Positions 25,250 to 34,728 of a DNA stretch of 64,000 nucleotides are shown one piece after another. This stretch comes from Sporosarcina sp. JAI121 (GTDB lineage: Bacteria > Bacillota > Bacilli > Bacillales_A > Planococcaceae), in assembly GCF_013408665.1 (NCBI RefSeq), contig NZ_JACCCL010000001.1, positions 1,689,136 through 1,753,135 on the forward strand, in the 5' to 3' direction. The translations under genes and the position numbers were made by a program. Below the pieces are notes generated by a model that was not told the DNA's origin, did no database searches, and was given only the letters and a program-made list of their open reading frames with translations. Every line of letters begins with the position of its first letter. Positions within the stretch are counted from its first letter, which is position 1.

Positions 25250-26887
25250 ATGAAAAAGGTAGAGGATTTATTTTTCGTAGATGTTTTTCAGGAAGCGAAA
25301 GTTATAGCCGGTTATGGCGGGCTTAAAAGAGAAGTTGAATCGATAGAAGTATCAGAAACACCCGACGTTATTCATTTTTTAGCTGAAAATTCATTATTAA
25401 TTACAACAGGTTACGCTTTTAAAGACAATCCTGTTGAATTATGCAATCTCATTTTACAAATCAATGAACGTCCCTGCGCAGGGATTGCTATAAAACTTAA
25501 GCGATTCATTGATAAAATCCCTCAAGAAGTAATTGATTTGGCTGACTCGTTGGACTTTCCAATTATACAAATCCCAGAATCGTTAACATTGGGTACTGTT
25601 GCCCATCAATTATTAAGTTTTATATGGGACAGTCAAATTCAAGAGTTGTTCTATGCAATTCATGTACACAAAAAATTTACAAATATGATGATAAAAGGCT
25701 ATAAACTGCAAGCTTTGATTGAAAGCTTGGGGTCCTTATTAAAAAGCCCCGTCCTCCTTTTAGATCCATTGGGCGAAGTAACTTCTTTTTCGCATCATTT
25801 TCAGGCAGATCAAATGAGAACGGTAGTAAAAAATGTCGAAGAGTTTATTAAAAGCGATATTGATACACACCGTGAAAAAGACACTCTTTCAATTGCAACC
25901 CCTCATGCACAAAATGAAATCATCTCTATAAAATTATTCCAAGTAAAAACGATGCATCCTTATCCATACTTGTTAGTTATTTTTAATCCTGAGGAACTTC
26001 CTTACCCCTCTTCACAATTAGCTATTGAGCAAGCATCAACGGTTATTTCATTCACACTGCTTAAAAACGAGGCGATTAGAGAAAACAACCGTTTATTGAA
26101 AAACAATTTTTTCACATCTCTTGTTGAGGGAAATATTTCTTCCAAACAAGAAATTATTCATCAGGGTAAACAGTATGGCTTAATTAATGACCTCAACTAC
26201 ATTTGTGTCGTTTGTAGGATTGATGATGATAAGCAAAGTCCGGATATAATGAACAGATTATACGACTATTTGTATAAATACTTGAATAACTCATTTTTCA
26301 ACATGGACTCTAAAAACATCGTTTTTATGAAAGATACATATTTTGTTATTCTGATGCAAGTTCCTATGAATATTGACGATCCTATAAAAGGGTTAATAGA
26401 AGAAAGGTTGAAGGAATTTCAACATAATGTTTTTTTAAATCTAAAGATTTCCCTCTCCTTTGGTGTTGGTAACCTATTTAATGACGTTTCCAATATTCCA
26501 ATCACATTTGCCGAAGCGGTAGAAGCGTGGAAACAAGGAGCAGAATTATTCCAATATAAATTTATAAACTTTTTTGTGCCGAAACAATTAATAGAATTAA
26601 TGCGATTAATTCCCGAAGAAAGCTTGCAGAACTTTTACGAAAACACTCTAAACTCTCTTTCCTATCCAGAGAATAAGGATGAGGAAGATTTAGTGAATAC
26701 ATTAATAGTATATCTCGATAACAATTGCGAAATTGCGCTCACCTCAAGGAAATTGTATGTTCACCGTAATACCGTCAAATATCGAATTGCCAAATGTGAA
26801 GACATCCTAGGTTGTTCCGTCCATGATTCACAAAGTTCACTACATTTACGTCTAGCCCTACTTATGCGTACGGTTTTCATAAAATAA
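25250..26887 (+). CDS. pucR: PucR-family transcriptional regulator of purine/allantoin catabolism
   Basis: This protein of about 545 aa has the N-terminal PucR/purine-catabolism domain (residues about 5-125, with VEVSETPDVIHFLAENSLLITTG-like features), a central region with a degenerate GGDEF-like fold, and a C-terminal helix-turn-helix in which residues about 490-530 read as TSRKLYVHRNTVKYRIAKCE, typical of the PucR/CdaR group. I take the ATG at 25250 because GAGGTG lies four bases upstream; an in-frame ATG at 25232 has a weaker RBS. It is transcribed divergently from pucG and followed by a terminator. It is the obvious candidate activator for the five promoters with the shared box, with an allantoin-type effector inferred from the B. 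subtilis system. Confidence 0.88.
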   Translation: MKKVEDLFFVDVFQEAKVIAGYGGLKREVESIEVSETPDVIHFLAENSLLITTGYAFKDNPVELCNLILQINERPCAGIAIKLKRFIDKIPQEVIDLADSLDFPIIQIPESLTLGTVAHQLLSFIWDSQIQELFYAIHVHKKFTNMMIKGYKLQALIESLGSLLKSPVLLLDPLGEVTSFSHHFQADQMRTVVKNVEEFIKSDIDTHREKDTLSIATPHAQNEIISIKLFQVKTMHPYPYLLVIFNPEELPYPSSQLAIEQASTVISFTLLKNEAIRENNRLLKNNFFTSLVEGNISSKQEIIHQGKQYGLINDLNYICVVCRIDDDKQSPDIMNRLYDYLYKYLNNSFFNMDSKNIVFMKDTYFVILMQVPMNIDDPIKGLIEERLKEFQHNVFLNLKISLSFGVGNLFNDVSNIPITFAEAVEAWKQGAELFQYKFINFFVPKQLIELMRLIPEESLQNFYENTLNSLSYPENKDEEDLVNTLIVYLDNNCEIALTSRKLYVHRNTVKYRIAKCEDILGCSVHDSQSSLHLRLALLMRTVFIK

Positions 26888-26897
26888 AAGTAAGAAA

Positions 26898-26933
26898 AAG
26901 TCAGCCATTCAACAGAAATGGCTGACTTCTTTA
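26898..26933 (+). terminator. Terminator after the PucR-family gene
   Basis: AAGTCAGCCATT pairs perfectly with AATGGCTGACTT around a short loop and is followed by CTTTAC. It starts about 10 bp after the regulator's stop codon and faces the convergent helicase-partner gene that ends at 26985. Confidence 0.7.
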
Positions 26934-26984
26934 CGTATCCTGAAATTAATGCCGAAAACCAATTAATAGTAGTACGAAAAACTT

Positions 26985-27740
26985 TTACAAGTAAAGTTCC
27001 CGCCACTTTTTTCGTTCTTTTTCATTTAATTGAGCTTCGAGCACTTCATCCCAATGGTCAGAAAGCGTATTCCAAACTCTTGCATAGATTACATCTTCCA
27101 ACTTGTTATATAGCCTGAATTCAATACAAGGCATCAAAGTTGTTTGAATATCAGTGGCTGATACAATTTCGGAGACGACAACCTGAACGTTTCCTTCATC
27201 AGATTCCACACCAGAGGTATGAAGCGCATTTTGTAGGACGGTATCCTCAACAAACGCTATATCCCAGTCGTCAAATTCATTTTTATAGCGATACTCTTCC
27301 TCCTCTTCATCAGTAGTATTCTTAATATCCCCATTCAAAAATGACTGATGATAGGGACTATATAGCATGGTTGTGGAACCCGCTTCCTGCCCATGCACAA
27401 AAATTCCTGATTTGAGCTGCTGGACTCCTACCTCTGTCAATGAGAATAAACCTTCCCTTTTTTCAACAATACCCGTTTTAGTCATTTTTTCGATTAAATC
27501 ATTAATAAAGAGCTGTTCAACAAGAAGGGTTTCACTTAACTCTTCTGCGGTAGCAATTTCCGCTTTCCCGAAAGCTATCAACATCATTTTCATAAGGATA
27601 TCCATTTTAGTTCGTTTAACTGTATTATATTCAACTTCAATGATATGTACAGGTAAACTCCATGACTGGGAATCCATGATTTTTAAATTAAAATCCTGTT
27701 GAAGTTCTTTTGTTAACCGCTTCTTTAACTCTTCCACCAA
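26985..27740 (-). CDS. Acidic winged-helix protein paired with the SF1 helicase, function unknown
   Basis: This 251-aa protein is not assigned to a named family. Residues about 45-110 look like a winged-helix DNA-binding unit: a helix with KMDILMKMMLIAF, a helix with TAEELSETLLVEQLFINDL, then TKTGIVEKREGLFSLTEVG as recognition helix and wing. Residues about 135-155 form a run of Glu/Asp, and the C-terminal 110 residues are mixed alpha/beta with a basic end. The start is a TTG or GTG at 27740/27737 behind AAGGGGG. It begins 18 bp after the helicase stop codon, so both are one operon and the protein is probably a partner or regulator of the helicase. No such pair is known to me by name. Confidence 0.65.
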   Translation of the reverse strand: MVEELKKRLTKELQQDFNLKIMDSQSWSLPVHIIEVEYNTVKRTKMDILMKMMLIAFGKAEIATAEELSETLLVEQLFINDLIEKMTKTGIVEKREGLFSLTEVGVQQLKSGIFVHGQEAGSTTMLYSPYHQSFLNGDIKNTTDEEEEEYRYKNEFDDWDIAFVEDTVLQNALHTSGVESDEGNVQVVVSEIVSATDIQTTLMPCIEFRLYNKLEDVIYARVWNTLSDHWDEVLEAQLNEKERKKWRELYL

Positions 27741-27758
27741 ACAGGACCCCCTTCTGCA

Positions 27759-30700
27759 TTAAGATTTAACATTGCCTTTCTGATCTCTCAATCCATTTTT
27801 TAATTTTATATTTTCCAACAGCCGTCCATACATCTCTTTTGTACTTGCATGTTTCGCTCGCATTGTGAACATCTCCGAACTCCCTACAATGATGAGCAGT
27901 TCGCGTGCACGGGATAGTGCAACATTTAGACGTCTATAGTCTCTGGCGAATCCTATATCACCGCCTTGTTCCCTGTGATTCCGCACAAAGCTCAAAATGA
28001 TGACGTCCATTTCCATTCCTTGAAACTTGTCCACTGAACCAGTTCTACAATTCAAATGCTGTAAAAGCAGTTCTTGCTGAATCAATCGGTCGATCCTTTT
28101 CACCTGTTCACCATAGAAACTAATCACACCGACACTCTTTTTGTCATCCTGCTTTAATTTCCCTTCTGACTTTGCCTTTTCGGTTGCTACATTTACATCT
28201 ATTAAAATTTTATTAATCATATCCAATTCAGCTTGATTGAAACGGCTAGTTCCACCTTTAACTTTCTCCTCGAAGAATTTCGGTTCATTCGGCATATCGA
28301 ACCAAAGAAGATGATCTTTTCTTTGCACATAACGGGAATCAATCAAGTGATCGCGAACAGCATCAGAATCTGTTAAACCGCATTGAAGACTGTAATTGCC
28401 TTCTTTATAAAATGGTGTAATCGTTTCCATGATACTTTCATGCATACGGTACTGAATGCCAAGCATCGTTTTATTTTGTTTTGGCAAAGTTCTGAAAAGA
28501 CGTTCGAATAATGATTCTTTCAACAGTTTTTCCAGTTCACTCTTCTCTTCATGACTGTCGCTTTCCTCAAGCAATTCTTCGAGTGTCGCTTGTCCCATAA
28601 GGGGCGGCAACTGATGATGATCGCCAACTAAAATGATCTTTTTCCCTTTTAACATCGGCAACAGCAGTTCGGGAGGCGTTGCCTTGGAAACTTCATCAAT
28701 GATGACCACATCGAATATTGGATACTCCTCCATGAAGTCACGCCTTGCGGATGCAACGCACGTTGTTCCGATAACGTTTGCATGCTGCACGTAAAGCTTT
28801 CGAATTTCATCAAGATCATATTCGTTCGCCTCAGTAAGCAATGCAGACCATTCTTTCTGAAGTGTATGTGTAATTGGCAAACGTTTTTTGTCGTTATTCA
28901 GTTTGATTACTTTTTTCGATAATTCATCGATCGTTCGTAGCGTTTGTTGACGCTGTTCTTCGGGTTTTTGTTCTATTATTACCGTCAAGTCCGTTAGTTG
29001 TTTTTCTCGTTCTAAACAATCTAGGTTTAAAGAATCAATTTCTATGTTAATTGCCTGGAGGGTAGCTAAATTCTTCTCTATTTTTCGAGAAATAACTTCA
29101 GCATCGTTCTCTTTACGTTCCAGCTCGAACGTATATTGTTTAAGGGCCGCTCTCTTTTCTTCATAGTCGGCATACATTTTCTCTTTCTTACTCAATTCTT
29201 CTTTCACCGTGTCGATTGATACAGTTTCGTCGATAGTATCAAGCTGTCCTTGAAGGTGTAGCTTCTCTTGCTGTAGAGTATTTAGTTGAATTTGGAGATT
29301 TTCAGCATCGTGCTGCATGACGCTAGTTTCGCTCTCTATTTCTACTATGGATTGATTGACAAGCTCAATTATTTCGGTCTTAATTAATGCAAACATTTTT
29401 TTAGAGTCTAACCTAATCTGATTTTGTTTTTCTAAGTTTCTTCCTTGTGTCAGCACATAGCTCTTTCTTTCGCGTAAAATCTCCAAAGCAACGGCTATTT
29501 TTTCTAGATTGTCATATTTTTGAGCTGAGTAATTCCTTGTTTCAAGGCTTCGTTTGGTAGATGGATCGATTAAAAATCTTCCTATGTAATCAACGAGTCC
29601 GTGGATTTCTTCAACTGATTTGTATCTTTGATTTACATTTCTTTTCATTGGCTTTGTAAGAAACCCGTTCTCTTTCAACAAGCGCTCAATCATCTCAATG
29701 GCAGTTAAAAGTCGTTTGTTCAAGTCTTGCCATTTACTGTATTCATCGCTGGAAGCGTCAGATTTAATCGTATCAATCAACTGTTTTAATTCGGTCATTT
29801 TCCAATTCGTTGTGAATAACGGAGCAATTCCGTAATGCTCCATACGATTTTCCAATAAATCCAATTTTGTTATTGCCTGAAGCTCTTTCAAGAATAGAGT
29901 CAGATTGTTGATTTTTAATTGTTTCATTTCGATTTTTTTTCGAATGATTATGAGCGAGTAATCCATCTCACCAATCTTTTGTAGTGTTTGAAGATAGCAT
30001 ATGGAATGACGAAGTATCACGATTTGCGGATGTAATTTTTCCATTTGGTCAATCTTCTCAGAGCATATACTTTCTGCTTGGATAATTTGTTCAAGACGGT
30101 CGATTTCTTGTAATAATTCATCCGCAGATTTCTTCAATTCCGTTTGACTTTGCTGTAAATCTGCACGTTCTTTTTTATAAACAGCTTCCTTTTTAGTAAG
30201 TTTTGCGATTTCATTGGAATGCACAAGGTATTCCGCCTGTGCTTTTTCCTTCAATTCCACTTTCTCTTCTATTGAAATCAATTCATTACGAAGGTCTTGT
30301 AATTGATCTTTGCTAGTAGTCAACTCGTCGGCAAGCTGCACTTCTCTTTTTGAATGTGATTGGATTTTTTCATTTACAGCATCTAATGTCTCATTTCTCC
30401 AGTTCAGCGCTACATTTTCTTCGATGAATCTCTTTCCTTCTTCTTCAATACTGTCTGTCCGGCCATATCGTAAAATCCGTATGTCTTGATGGGATAATAA
30501 TCTACCGAGTGCGTTGTCCACGGCTAGATTTGCTTGGGAAGCAACTAAAGTACGCAATCCGGCTTTGACGGTCTGGTGACATATTTCAGAAATAACCGTT
30601 GTCTTCCCGGTTCCCGGCGGTCCTTGAATAACATATAGATCATTAGACGTAATCGCCCCCGTAACTGCTTCTTTTTGAAACTTATTTAACTCGTTATGAA

Positions 30701-31619
30701 AGACAAGTTCTTGCTGTTTCTTCGAAATGCGAACAACCGGACGTTCCTCAAAGAGGACTTTTTCCAAGTTCGCGTTGGCTGCAAGACCGTCTTGAAGATC
30801 TTTGAACCCTTTTCTCAGTCTTCTTACTTGGCTAAGCGCAGCAAAGTTACTGAATATAAGTTCCTTAGATGATTTCGGATGCCATTCGTTGCGTCTTGCC
30901 ATCTCTTTATATTTTCGATTTAATTCAATTTCGACAATTTTCTTGGATCTATTCGTATTTACAACATTACCTATGTCATTTTGAAGTCCTTTCATTTTGA
31001 CACTAAAACCGCTAATCGTGTTCCATTCCTGCCCCTTCAATCCACTGCAAACAACGCTTAACTTGCTGAAATCTTCATTGAAACTCGCCAATGAAAAAGC
31101 AGCCGTCAAATCAGCGACATCCGCATTTTTTTCTTCGATGCGCAAATAACCTTCCCAGCTGGCGATTCGTTTCTTCACATACTCAGAGCGTTCTTGTGCA
31201 ACAGGCAGTTCCCGGATACTTGTGTACAATTCAATAGGCATCGCAACACCTGTACTGCGACCAATGTTGAATTTCACCCGTACTGGGAGACGTCGGTTCG
31301 TTCGCACCGGCTCTTTCCTTCCCCTCACGTGAAAACCGGTCGCGAGAAAACCATCGTTTTTATAAATACACTCCATCACGGCTACTCTATCGTTTAGATG
31401 TTTCGTCAAGACTTCATTCGTTATATTATCGAAGAAAATCGAAAAAGCCATATTGCCTTGCCTATTTTCCGGACGCTTTTCAATATGTATATCAAAGGCT
31501 TCTTGCAACGAAAAAAAGGCATGATCATCCTTTACAATTTTCATAATCCCTTTGCGGGCGTTATCTGTCATTCCTAAGCCACACCGTATCACTTTCTGCA
31601 AAGTTGTTTCCTTTTCCAT
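27759..31619 (-). CDS. Superfamily 1 (UPF1/DNA2-like) helicase with a long coiled-coil insertion
   Basis: This 1,286-aa protein carries all SF1B helicase motifs: Q motif LNKFQKEAV, Walker A GPPGTGKTTVI (about residue 331), motif Ia LVASQANLAVDNAL, Walker B VIIDEVSKATPPE (about 973), motif III VGDHHQLPPLMG, motif IV LGIQYRMH, motif V GSVDKFQGMEMDVI and motif VI RRLNVALSRARELLIIVG. Motifs I and II are about 640 residues apart, far more than usual. The insert (about 400-940) is rich in Leu/Glu/Lys heptads and resembles two antiparallel coiled-coil arms as in SMC/Rad50 proteins. The N-terminal 300 residues are a separate domain I do not recognise. The start is the ATG at 31619 with GGGAGG seven bases upstream. 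It is first in a two-gene operon; DNA/RNA remodelling or defence is plausible but unproven. Confidence 0.88.
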   Translation of the reverse strand: MEKETTLQKVIRCGLGMTDNARKGIMKIVKDDHAFFSLQEAFDIHIEKRPENRQGNMAFSIFFDNITNEVLTKHLNDRVAVMECIYKNDGFLATGFHVRGRKEPVRTNRRLPVRVKFNIGRSTGVAMPIELYTSIRELPVAQERSEYVKKRIASWEGYLRIEEKNADVADLTAAFSLASFNEDFSKLSVVCSGLKGQEWNTISGFSVKMKGLQNDIGNVVNTNRSKKIVEIELNRKYKEMARRNEWHPKSSKELIFSNFAALSQVRRLRKGFKDLQDGLAANANLEKVLFEERPVVRISKKQQELVFHNELNKFQKEAVTGAITSNDLYVIQGPPGTGKTTVISEICHQTVKAGLRTLVASQANLAVDNALGRLLSHQDIRILRYGRTDSIEEEGKRFIEENVALNWRNETLDAVNEKIQSHSKREVQLADELTTSKDQLQDLRNELISIEEKVELKEKAQAEYLVHSNEIAKLTKKEAVYKKERADLQQSQTELKKSADELLQEIDRLEQIIQAESICSEKIDQMEKLHPQIVILRHSICYLQTLQKIGEMDYSLIIIRKKIEMKQLKINNLTLFLKELQAITKLDLLENRMEHYGIAPLFTTNWKMTELKQLIDTIKSDASSDEYSKWQDLNKRLLTAIEMIERLLKENGFLTKPMKRNVNQRYKSVEEIHGLVDYIGRFLIDPSTKRSLETRNYSAQKYDNLEKIAVALEILRERKSYVLTQGRNLEKQNQIRLDSKKMFALIKTEIIELVNQSIVEIESETSVMQHDAENLQIQLNTLQQEKLHLQGQLDTIDETVSIDTVKEELSKKEKMYADYEEKRAALKQYTFELERKENDAEVISRKIEKNLATLQAINIEIDSLNLDCLEREKQLTDLTVIIEQKPEEQRQQTLRTIDELSKKVIKLNNDKKRLPITHTLQKEWSALLTEANEYDLDEIRKLYVQHANVIGTTCVASARRDFMEEYPIFDVVIIDEVSKATPPELLLPMLKGKKIILVGDHHQLPPLMGQATLEELLEESDSHEEKSELEKLLKESLFERLFRTLPKQNKTMLGIQYRMHESIMETITPFYKEGNYSLQCGLTDSDAVRDHLIDSRYVQRKDHLLWFDMPNEPKFFEEKVKGGTSRFNQAELDMINKILIDVNVATEKAKSEGKLKQDDKKSVGVISFYGEQVKRIDRLIQQELLLQHLNCRTGSVDKFQGMEMDVIILSFVRNHREQGGDIGFARDYRRLNVALSRARELLIIVGSSEMFTMRAKHASTKEMYGRLLENIKLKNGLRDQKGNVKS

Positions 31620-31646
31620 GAGCATGCCTCCCTTCTGCAACCTGAT

Positions 31647-31681
31647 AAAAGTCAGTATCCCATTCGAGATGACTGACTTTT
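31647..31681 (-). terminator. Terminator-like hairpin just upstream of the helicase gene
   Basis: AAAAGTCAGT and ACTGACTTTT form a perfect 10-bp stem around a 15-nt loop. On the minus strand it ends in only four U residues, 28 bp before the helicase start codon. No convincing gene lies upstream on this strand, so it may be a leader attenuator of the helicase operon rather than an end-of-gene terminator. Confidence 0.45.
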
Positions 31682-32036
31682 GACTTTGGCTTATCTATTT
31701 ATCATGCTTTTTTTGAATGATGTTACACATAGGTCCTTGAAATATTACCTATACCATAAGATGACATAATGAAATTCTTTAAACTCACTTCGCAGATGTC
31801 TCTGTAAGCCACCATCTCTATGTTTATACACCTATTTATATATTCAACATATAAATTATAACTATTTACAATCAAACAGCCCTTGAATGACGTAGCTGTT
31901 TTCGAAATCACATTATACAATTGTATAATATTTTCTAGAATGTGTCGCGCAAATACACCCGATACTATGTCAACAAATCCCTGATTAAAAATGGCGAAAT
32001 GAGAGAACATACAGTATACAAAATGGAGGTGTTATT
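31682..32036. other. Intergenic region between helicase operon and spore protein gene
   Basis: This AT-rich stretch of about 350 bp holds divergent promoters by necessity. A 95-codon minus-strand reading frame (31723-32010) crosses it but shows no RBS, domain or coding-like composition, so I do not annotate it. Nothing else was recognised. Confidence 0.4.
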
Positions 32037-32234
32037 ATGGATGAAAACAACGATACAATTCAAGACCAATATACGGTCGTCGGAACAAATAGTAATGAAG
32101 TAAAAAGACTAAATGCGAATTCGGGCCTGTCTTATAATGAGGTAAAAGAATTGATTGCAAAATCAGGCGGAATAGGGACTGGAATCTACAGTGATACGAA
32201 TGCGGAGGAAGTAAAGAAGAAAAATCAAGCGTAA
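32037..32234 (+). CDS. Gamma-type small acid-soluble spore protein
   Basis: This 65-aa hydrophilic, Cys- and Trp-free protein has a repeated pattern of GTNSNEVKRLNANSG followed later by YSDTNAEEVKKKNQA. This is the internal duplication seen in gamma-type SASPs, which store amino acids in the spore core for use at germination and do not bind DNA. GGAGGTG lies a few bases before the ATG. The gene stands alone, as is usual for ssp genes, and would be expected to be read by sigma-G RNA polymerase in the forespore. I could not confirm a sigma-G promoter with confidence. Its presence shows that the source organism comes from a spore-forming lineage. Confidence 0.75.
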   Translation: MDENNDTIQDQYTVVGTNSNEVKRLNANSGLSYNEVKELIAKSGGIGTGIYSDTNAEEVKKKNQA

Positions 32235-32463
32235 TTCGAAAATAGATAAAATAATCGGTGAAAGATTTCAAACAATTATATTGGTTTAGACAGATGTGAT
32301 TGATCTTTACACAGTTTATAAATTTTCATCCTTTCAAATCAAGCGGTTACCGAAGTAAATCAATCAAGACCCTGCCAACATTGCAATATTCTCCGCTATA
32401 TTAAAGGTGATTTCCCGGGAAATCGCAAAAAATTCCAACTAATCCGCAATGGATAGATAATGA

Positions 32464-32509
32464 AAAAAGCGTATTGGGCAGCCGAAGGCGATGGTCCAAT
32501 ACGCTTTTT
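32464..32509 (-). terminator. Bidirectional terminator
   Basis: AAAAAGCGTATTGG pairs with CCAATACGCTTTTT, giving U-runs on both strands. It lies six bases after the stop of the minus-strand gene at 32516 and is also the first terminator downstream of the spore protein gene. Confidence 0.8.
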
Positions 32510-32515
32510 CACTGT

Positions 32516-32845
32516 TCATCTTGATGTTTCAATTTTTCGGGCCATTGCCTGGGCATCAATCACTCTTTTCGGGTAGTAATTGTATACCTCTTCCATTTGT
32601 TGATTTATCTCTTCTAGTTCTGTTGGCTCAGAAAACGGGTATTCGTATAAGACAGCGCCTTTTTTCGTTTGTAAGAAAATCGTCAAAACTTGCATGGCGT
32701 TCGATCCAGACGAGTCCTCATCCAATAAGATTGTTTTATCCGCATTCCGGGTATCTTGGTTAATATATATCGTCCCTGGATTATCAATTGGACTAATGGA
32801 TTCCACAATCTTATGAAACTCTTTAACAGATGATGCATTTTTCAA
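32516..32845 (-). CDS. Small cytoplasmic protein, function unknown
   Basis: The gene encodes about 109 residues with no signal peptide, membrane segment or Cys pair. The sequence alternates hydrophobic strands (TIYINQD, KTILLDED, MQVLTIFLQT, GAVLYEYPFS) with a C-terminal helix ending in DAQAMARKIETSR, which suggests a small alpha/beta domain. The likely start is the TTG at 32845 with GAGGGAG eight bases upstream; the GTG three codons earlier directly abuts that RBS. It is monocistronic with a strong terminator. I do not recognise a family. The KTKKGAVLYEY strand recalls KTSC-type or DUF-like small domains, but that is not enough for a call. Confidence 0.6.
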   Translation of the reverse strand: MKNASSVKEFHKIVESISPIDNPGTIYINQDTRNADKTILLDEDSSGSNAMQVLTIFLQTKKGAVLYEYPFSEPTELEEINQQMEEVYNYYPKRVIDAQAMARKIETSR

Positions 32846-32925
32846 TTTGCACACTCCCTCTATACATTCTATCTATCTGTTCCCGAATGTATGTAGGATA
32901 TAAACTTTAATGAGACAGTTTTCTG

Positions 32926-33324
32926 TTAAGTTGAGATGATATCGTTCTCAGAAACTTTATACTCAATTTTTATTTCATTTGTAGAGTTATCTTCTATTAC
33001 TATATTTAATATGTCTCCCCCATTTAGCTCAGGGATATATGTGTCAAAAATAATATAACTTTTTTCTCTCTTAGACTTTCCTCTAAATGAATTACGGTTT
33101 TCATCCATTATCGTTATCCGTGATAACTCAAATTCTTTAGCCGTATTTTCGAATTCCAATGTTAATCTTCCATCCTTCATGTTGTAGGATGATGAAGCAA
33201 GTTTAATGCTAGCTCGATCTTCGATTTGCTTATCAGACTTTTCGTTCCCGTTGTTTAGTATTCCCAATACAATTACAAACAATATCCCTGTGGCAATCAG
33301 AACGTTTTTTTCTGATAATCTCAT
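32926..33324 (-). CDS. Membrane-anchored small protein, function unknown
   Basis: This protein of about 132 aa has a single N-terminal transmembrane helix (residues about 8-24, LIATGILFVIVLGIL) followed by a hydrophilic external part with alternating beta strands (IKLASSSYNM, RLTLEFENTA, SRITIMDEN, SYIIFDTYIP, LNIVIEDNS). This gives the look of an immunoglobulin-like or FixG-like beta sandwich. The ATG at 33324 has AGGAGTG about eight bases upstream, and 17 further codons in frame upstream lack an RBS. It has no obvious partner gene. Function unknown. Confidence 0.55.
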   Translation of the reverse strand: MRLSEKNVLIATGILFVIVLGILNNGNEKSDKQIEDRASIKLASSSYNMKDGRLTLEFENTAKEFELSRITIMDENRNSFRGKSKREKSYIIFDTYIPELNGGDILNIVIEDNSTNEIKIEYKVSENDIIST

Positions 33325-33611
33325 TTGGACACTCCTAAATGTGTACATTTTTATTAACAATTTTATATTGTACACGTTTTTTCATATAAGTAAAGCGGTT
33401 TTTATGGTACTATACTTAAATAGTAATTAGACAGGTTTTATTATTTCTTACGTTCTTTGGGTAAACTATATAAGTTCAAGCATTGCATACGGATATATAA
33501 ACTGAGCGCATGCGCCTAACAAGGAGTAGCCGGAGTTCTTTCAAGGGAAATTTTTAGTTCATCTCATAATAGCGAGTAACTTGCTAATAATTTTACAAAG
33601 GAGATGTTCAG

Positions 33612-34553
33612 ATGCAGCAAATAGATCCTGCCCCTAACCTTTTCGATAAGTTTTTTACACTTATTACAGCTTCATTAAAGGGTTTTTCGCAAGTTATTCT
33701 CGTTGAAAATGCTGTTTCGGGATTTCTTATTTTAATCGGTATTACACTCCATTCCCCTATACTCGGTCTTATGGCCTTTCTTTCAGCTTTAGTCGGAACG
33801 ATTACAGCAAAGTATTGTGGTGGGGACCGTTTTATGATTCGCGCAGGCATATATAGTTTCAATTCTGTACTCAGTGGAATCTCCGCAATTCTTTTTCTAA
33901 CTGGGGATAAGCGTTGGTTTCTAGCTATACTTGCAGCTTTGTTCGCTTCTTTATCAATGGCTCTGCTAACAAAGTGGTTTGCTAAATGGGGTATCCCTGT
34001 ATTGACAATCCCATTTGTTTTTATAACATGGATTGGGTTACTTGTTGCATACCGTACAGATAAGCTTTATATGGACCCGTATTTTGTCACAAGTTCCCCT
34101 GCACAATGGAATTTACCTGTCGAAGGAACACCGACATTACTAGTCGGACTGATAAAAGGAATCGGAGAAGTGTTCGTCATTGACTCACTTTGGACAGGAT
34201 CCTTCATTCTTGTGGGGCTTTTCTTGGCAGGATGGCGATTCGGTGTTTATGCGATTATCGGTACTTTTGTCTCCTGGCTGGCTGCCTATTTTATCGGGGT
34301 AGACGTTCAATCCTTAAATTTAGGATTATATAACTACAATGCCGTTTTAACAATTATAGCGATCAGTCTTGTATTTGATAATAAAGCTGAAAAAACCCCA
34401 CTAACAGGAATAATAGCCGCCACTTTGACAGTCCCGATTACTGCAGGATTAGAGCTTCTTCTCAATCCATTAGGACTACCCGCCCTAACATTTCCATTTA
34501 TCTTATGTACTTGGCTATTTATAGCTGTGAGAAAGTTTTTCCCGAAAATCTAA
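33612..34553 (+). CDS. Urea transporter (UT/SLC14 family)
   Basis: This 313-aa integral membrane protein matches the bacterial urea transporter family, with two homologous halves. Each half holds an urea-signature-like loop: NSVLSGISAILF at about residues 83-94 in the first half and NYNAVLTIIAISL at about 243-255 in the second, plus a conserved LTIPFV/LTFPFI element. It forms a passive urea channel in the membrane. AAAGGAG lies upstream of the ATG, and a perfect terminator follows, so the gene is monocistronic. No urease genes occur in the window. In a Sporosarcina-like organism the transporter would feed urease elsewhere on the chromosome. Confidence 0.9.
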   Translation: MQQIDPAPNLFDKFFTLITASLKGFSQVILVENAVSGFLILIGITLHSPILGLMAFLSALVGTITAKYCGGDRFMIRAGIYSFNSVLSGISAILFLTGDKRWFLAILAALFASLSMALLTKWFAKWGIPVLTIPFVFITWIGLLVAYRTDKLYMDPYFVTSSPAQWNLPVEGTPTLLVGLIKGIGEVFVIDSLWTGSFILVGLFLAGWRFGVYAIIGTFVSWLAAYFIGVDVQSLNLGLYNYNAVLTIIAISLVFDNKAEKTPLTGIIAATLTVPITAGLELLLNPLGLPALTFPFILCTWLFIAVRKFFPKI

Positions 34554-34554
34554 A

Positions 34555-34593
34555 AAATACAAGTGCAGAATTAATTCTGCACTTGTATTTTTT
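34555..34593 (+). terminator. Terminator of the urea transporter gene
   Basis: TACAAGTGCAGAATT is followed directly by its perfect complement AATTCTGCACTTGTA, with A-rich and T-rich flanks (TTTTTTATTTT). It lies immediately after the stop codon. Confidence 0.9.
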
Positions 34594-34728
34594 ATTTTAT
34601 TAACTATTTATCGACAGTGTTCGAGTATTTATTTTTTCATTGTCGAATTTACTGATAATATGTTAAACTTTTTCTAGGATATTGATTTGCAATTGTATGA
34701 TATTTAATTAGATTGAAAGGAGTCTCAA

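Noticed and set aside
31723..32010. 95-codon minus-strand frame upstream of the helicase gene
   Set aside because: It has no Shine-Dalgarno sequence, no recognisable domain and an amino acid mix typical of AT-rich noncoding DNA, and it crosses the region where the spore protein promoter must lie.
33376..33611. Riboswitch (guanidine-type) upstream of the urea transporter gene
   Set aside because: I looked for the conserved guanidine-I aptamer strings before this urea transporter and did not find them; only a GCGCATGCGC palindrome near 33,507 stands out.
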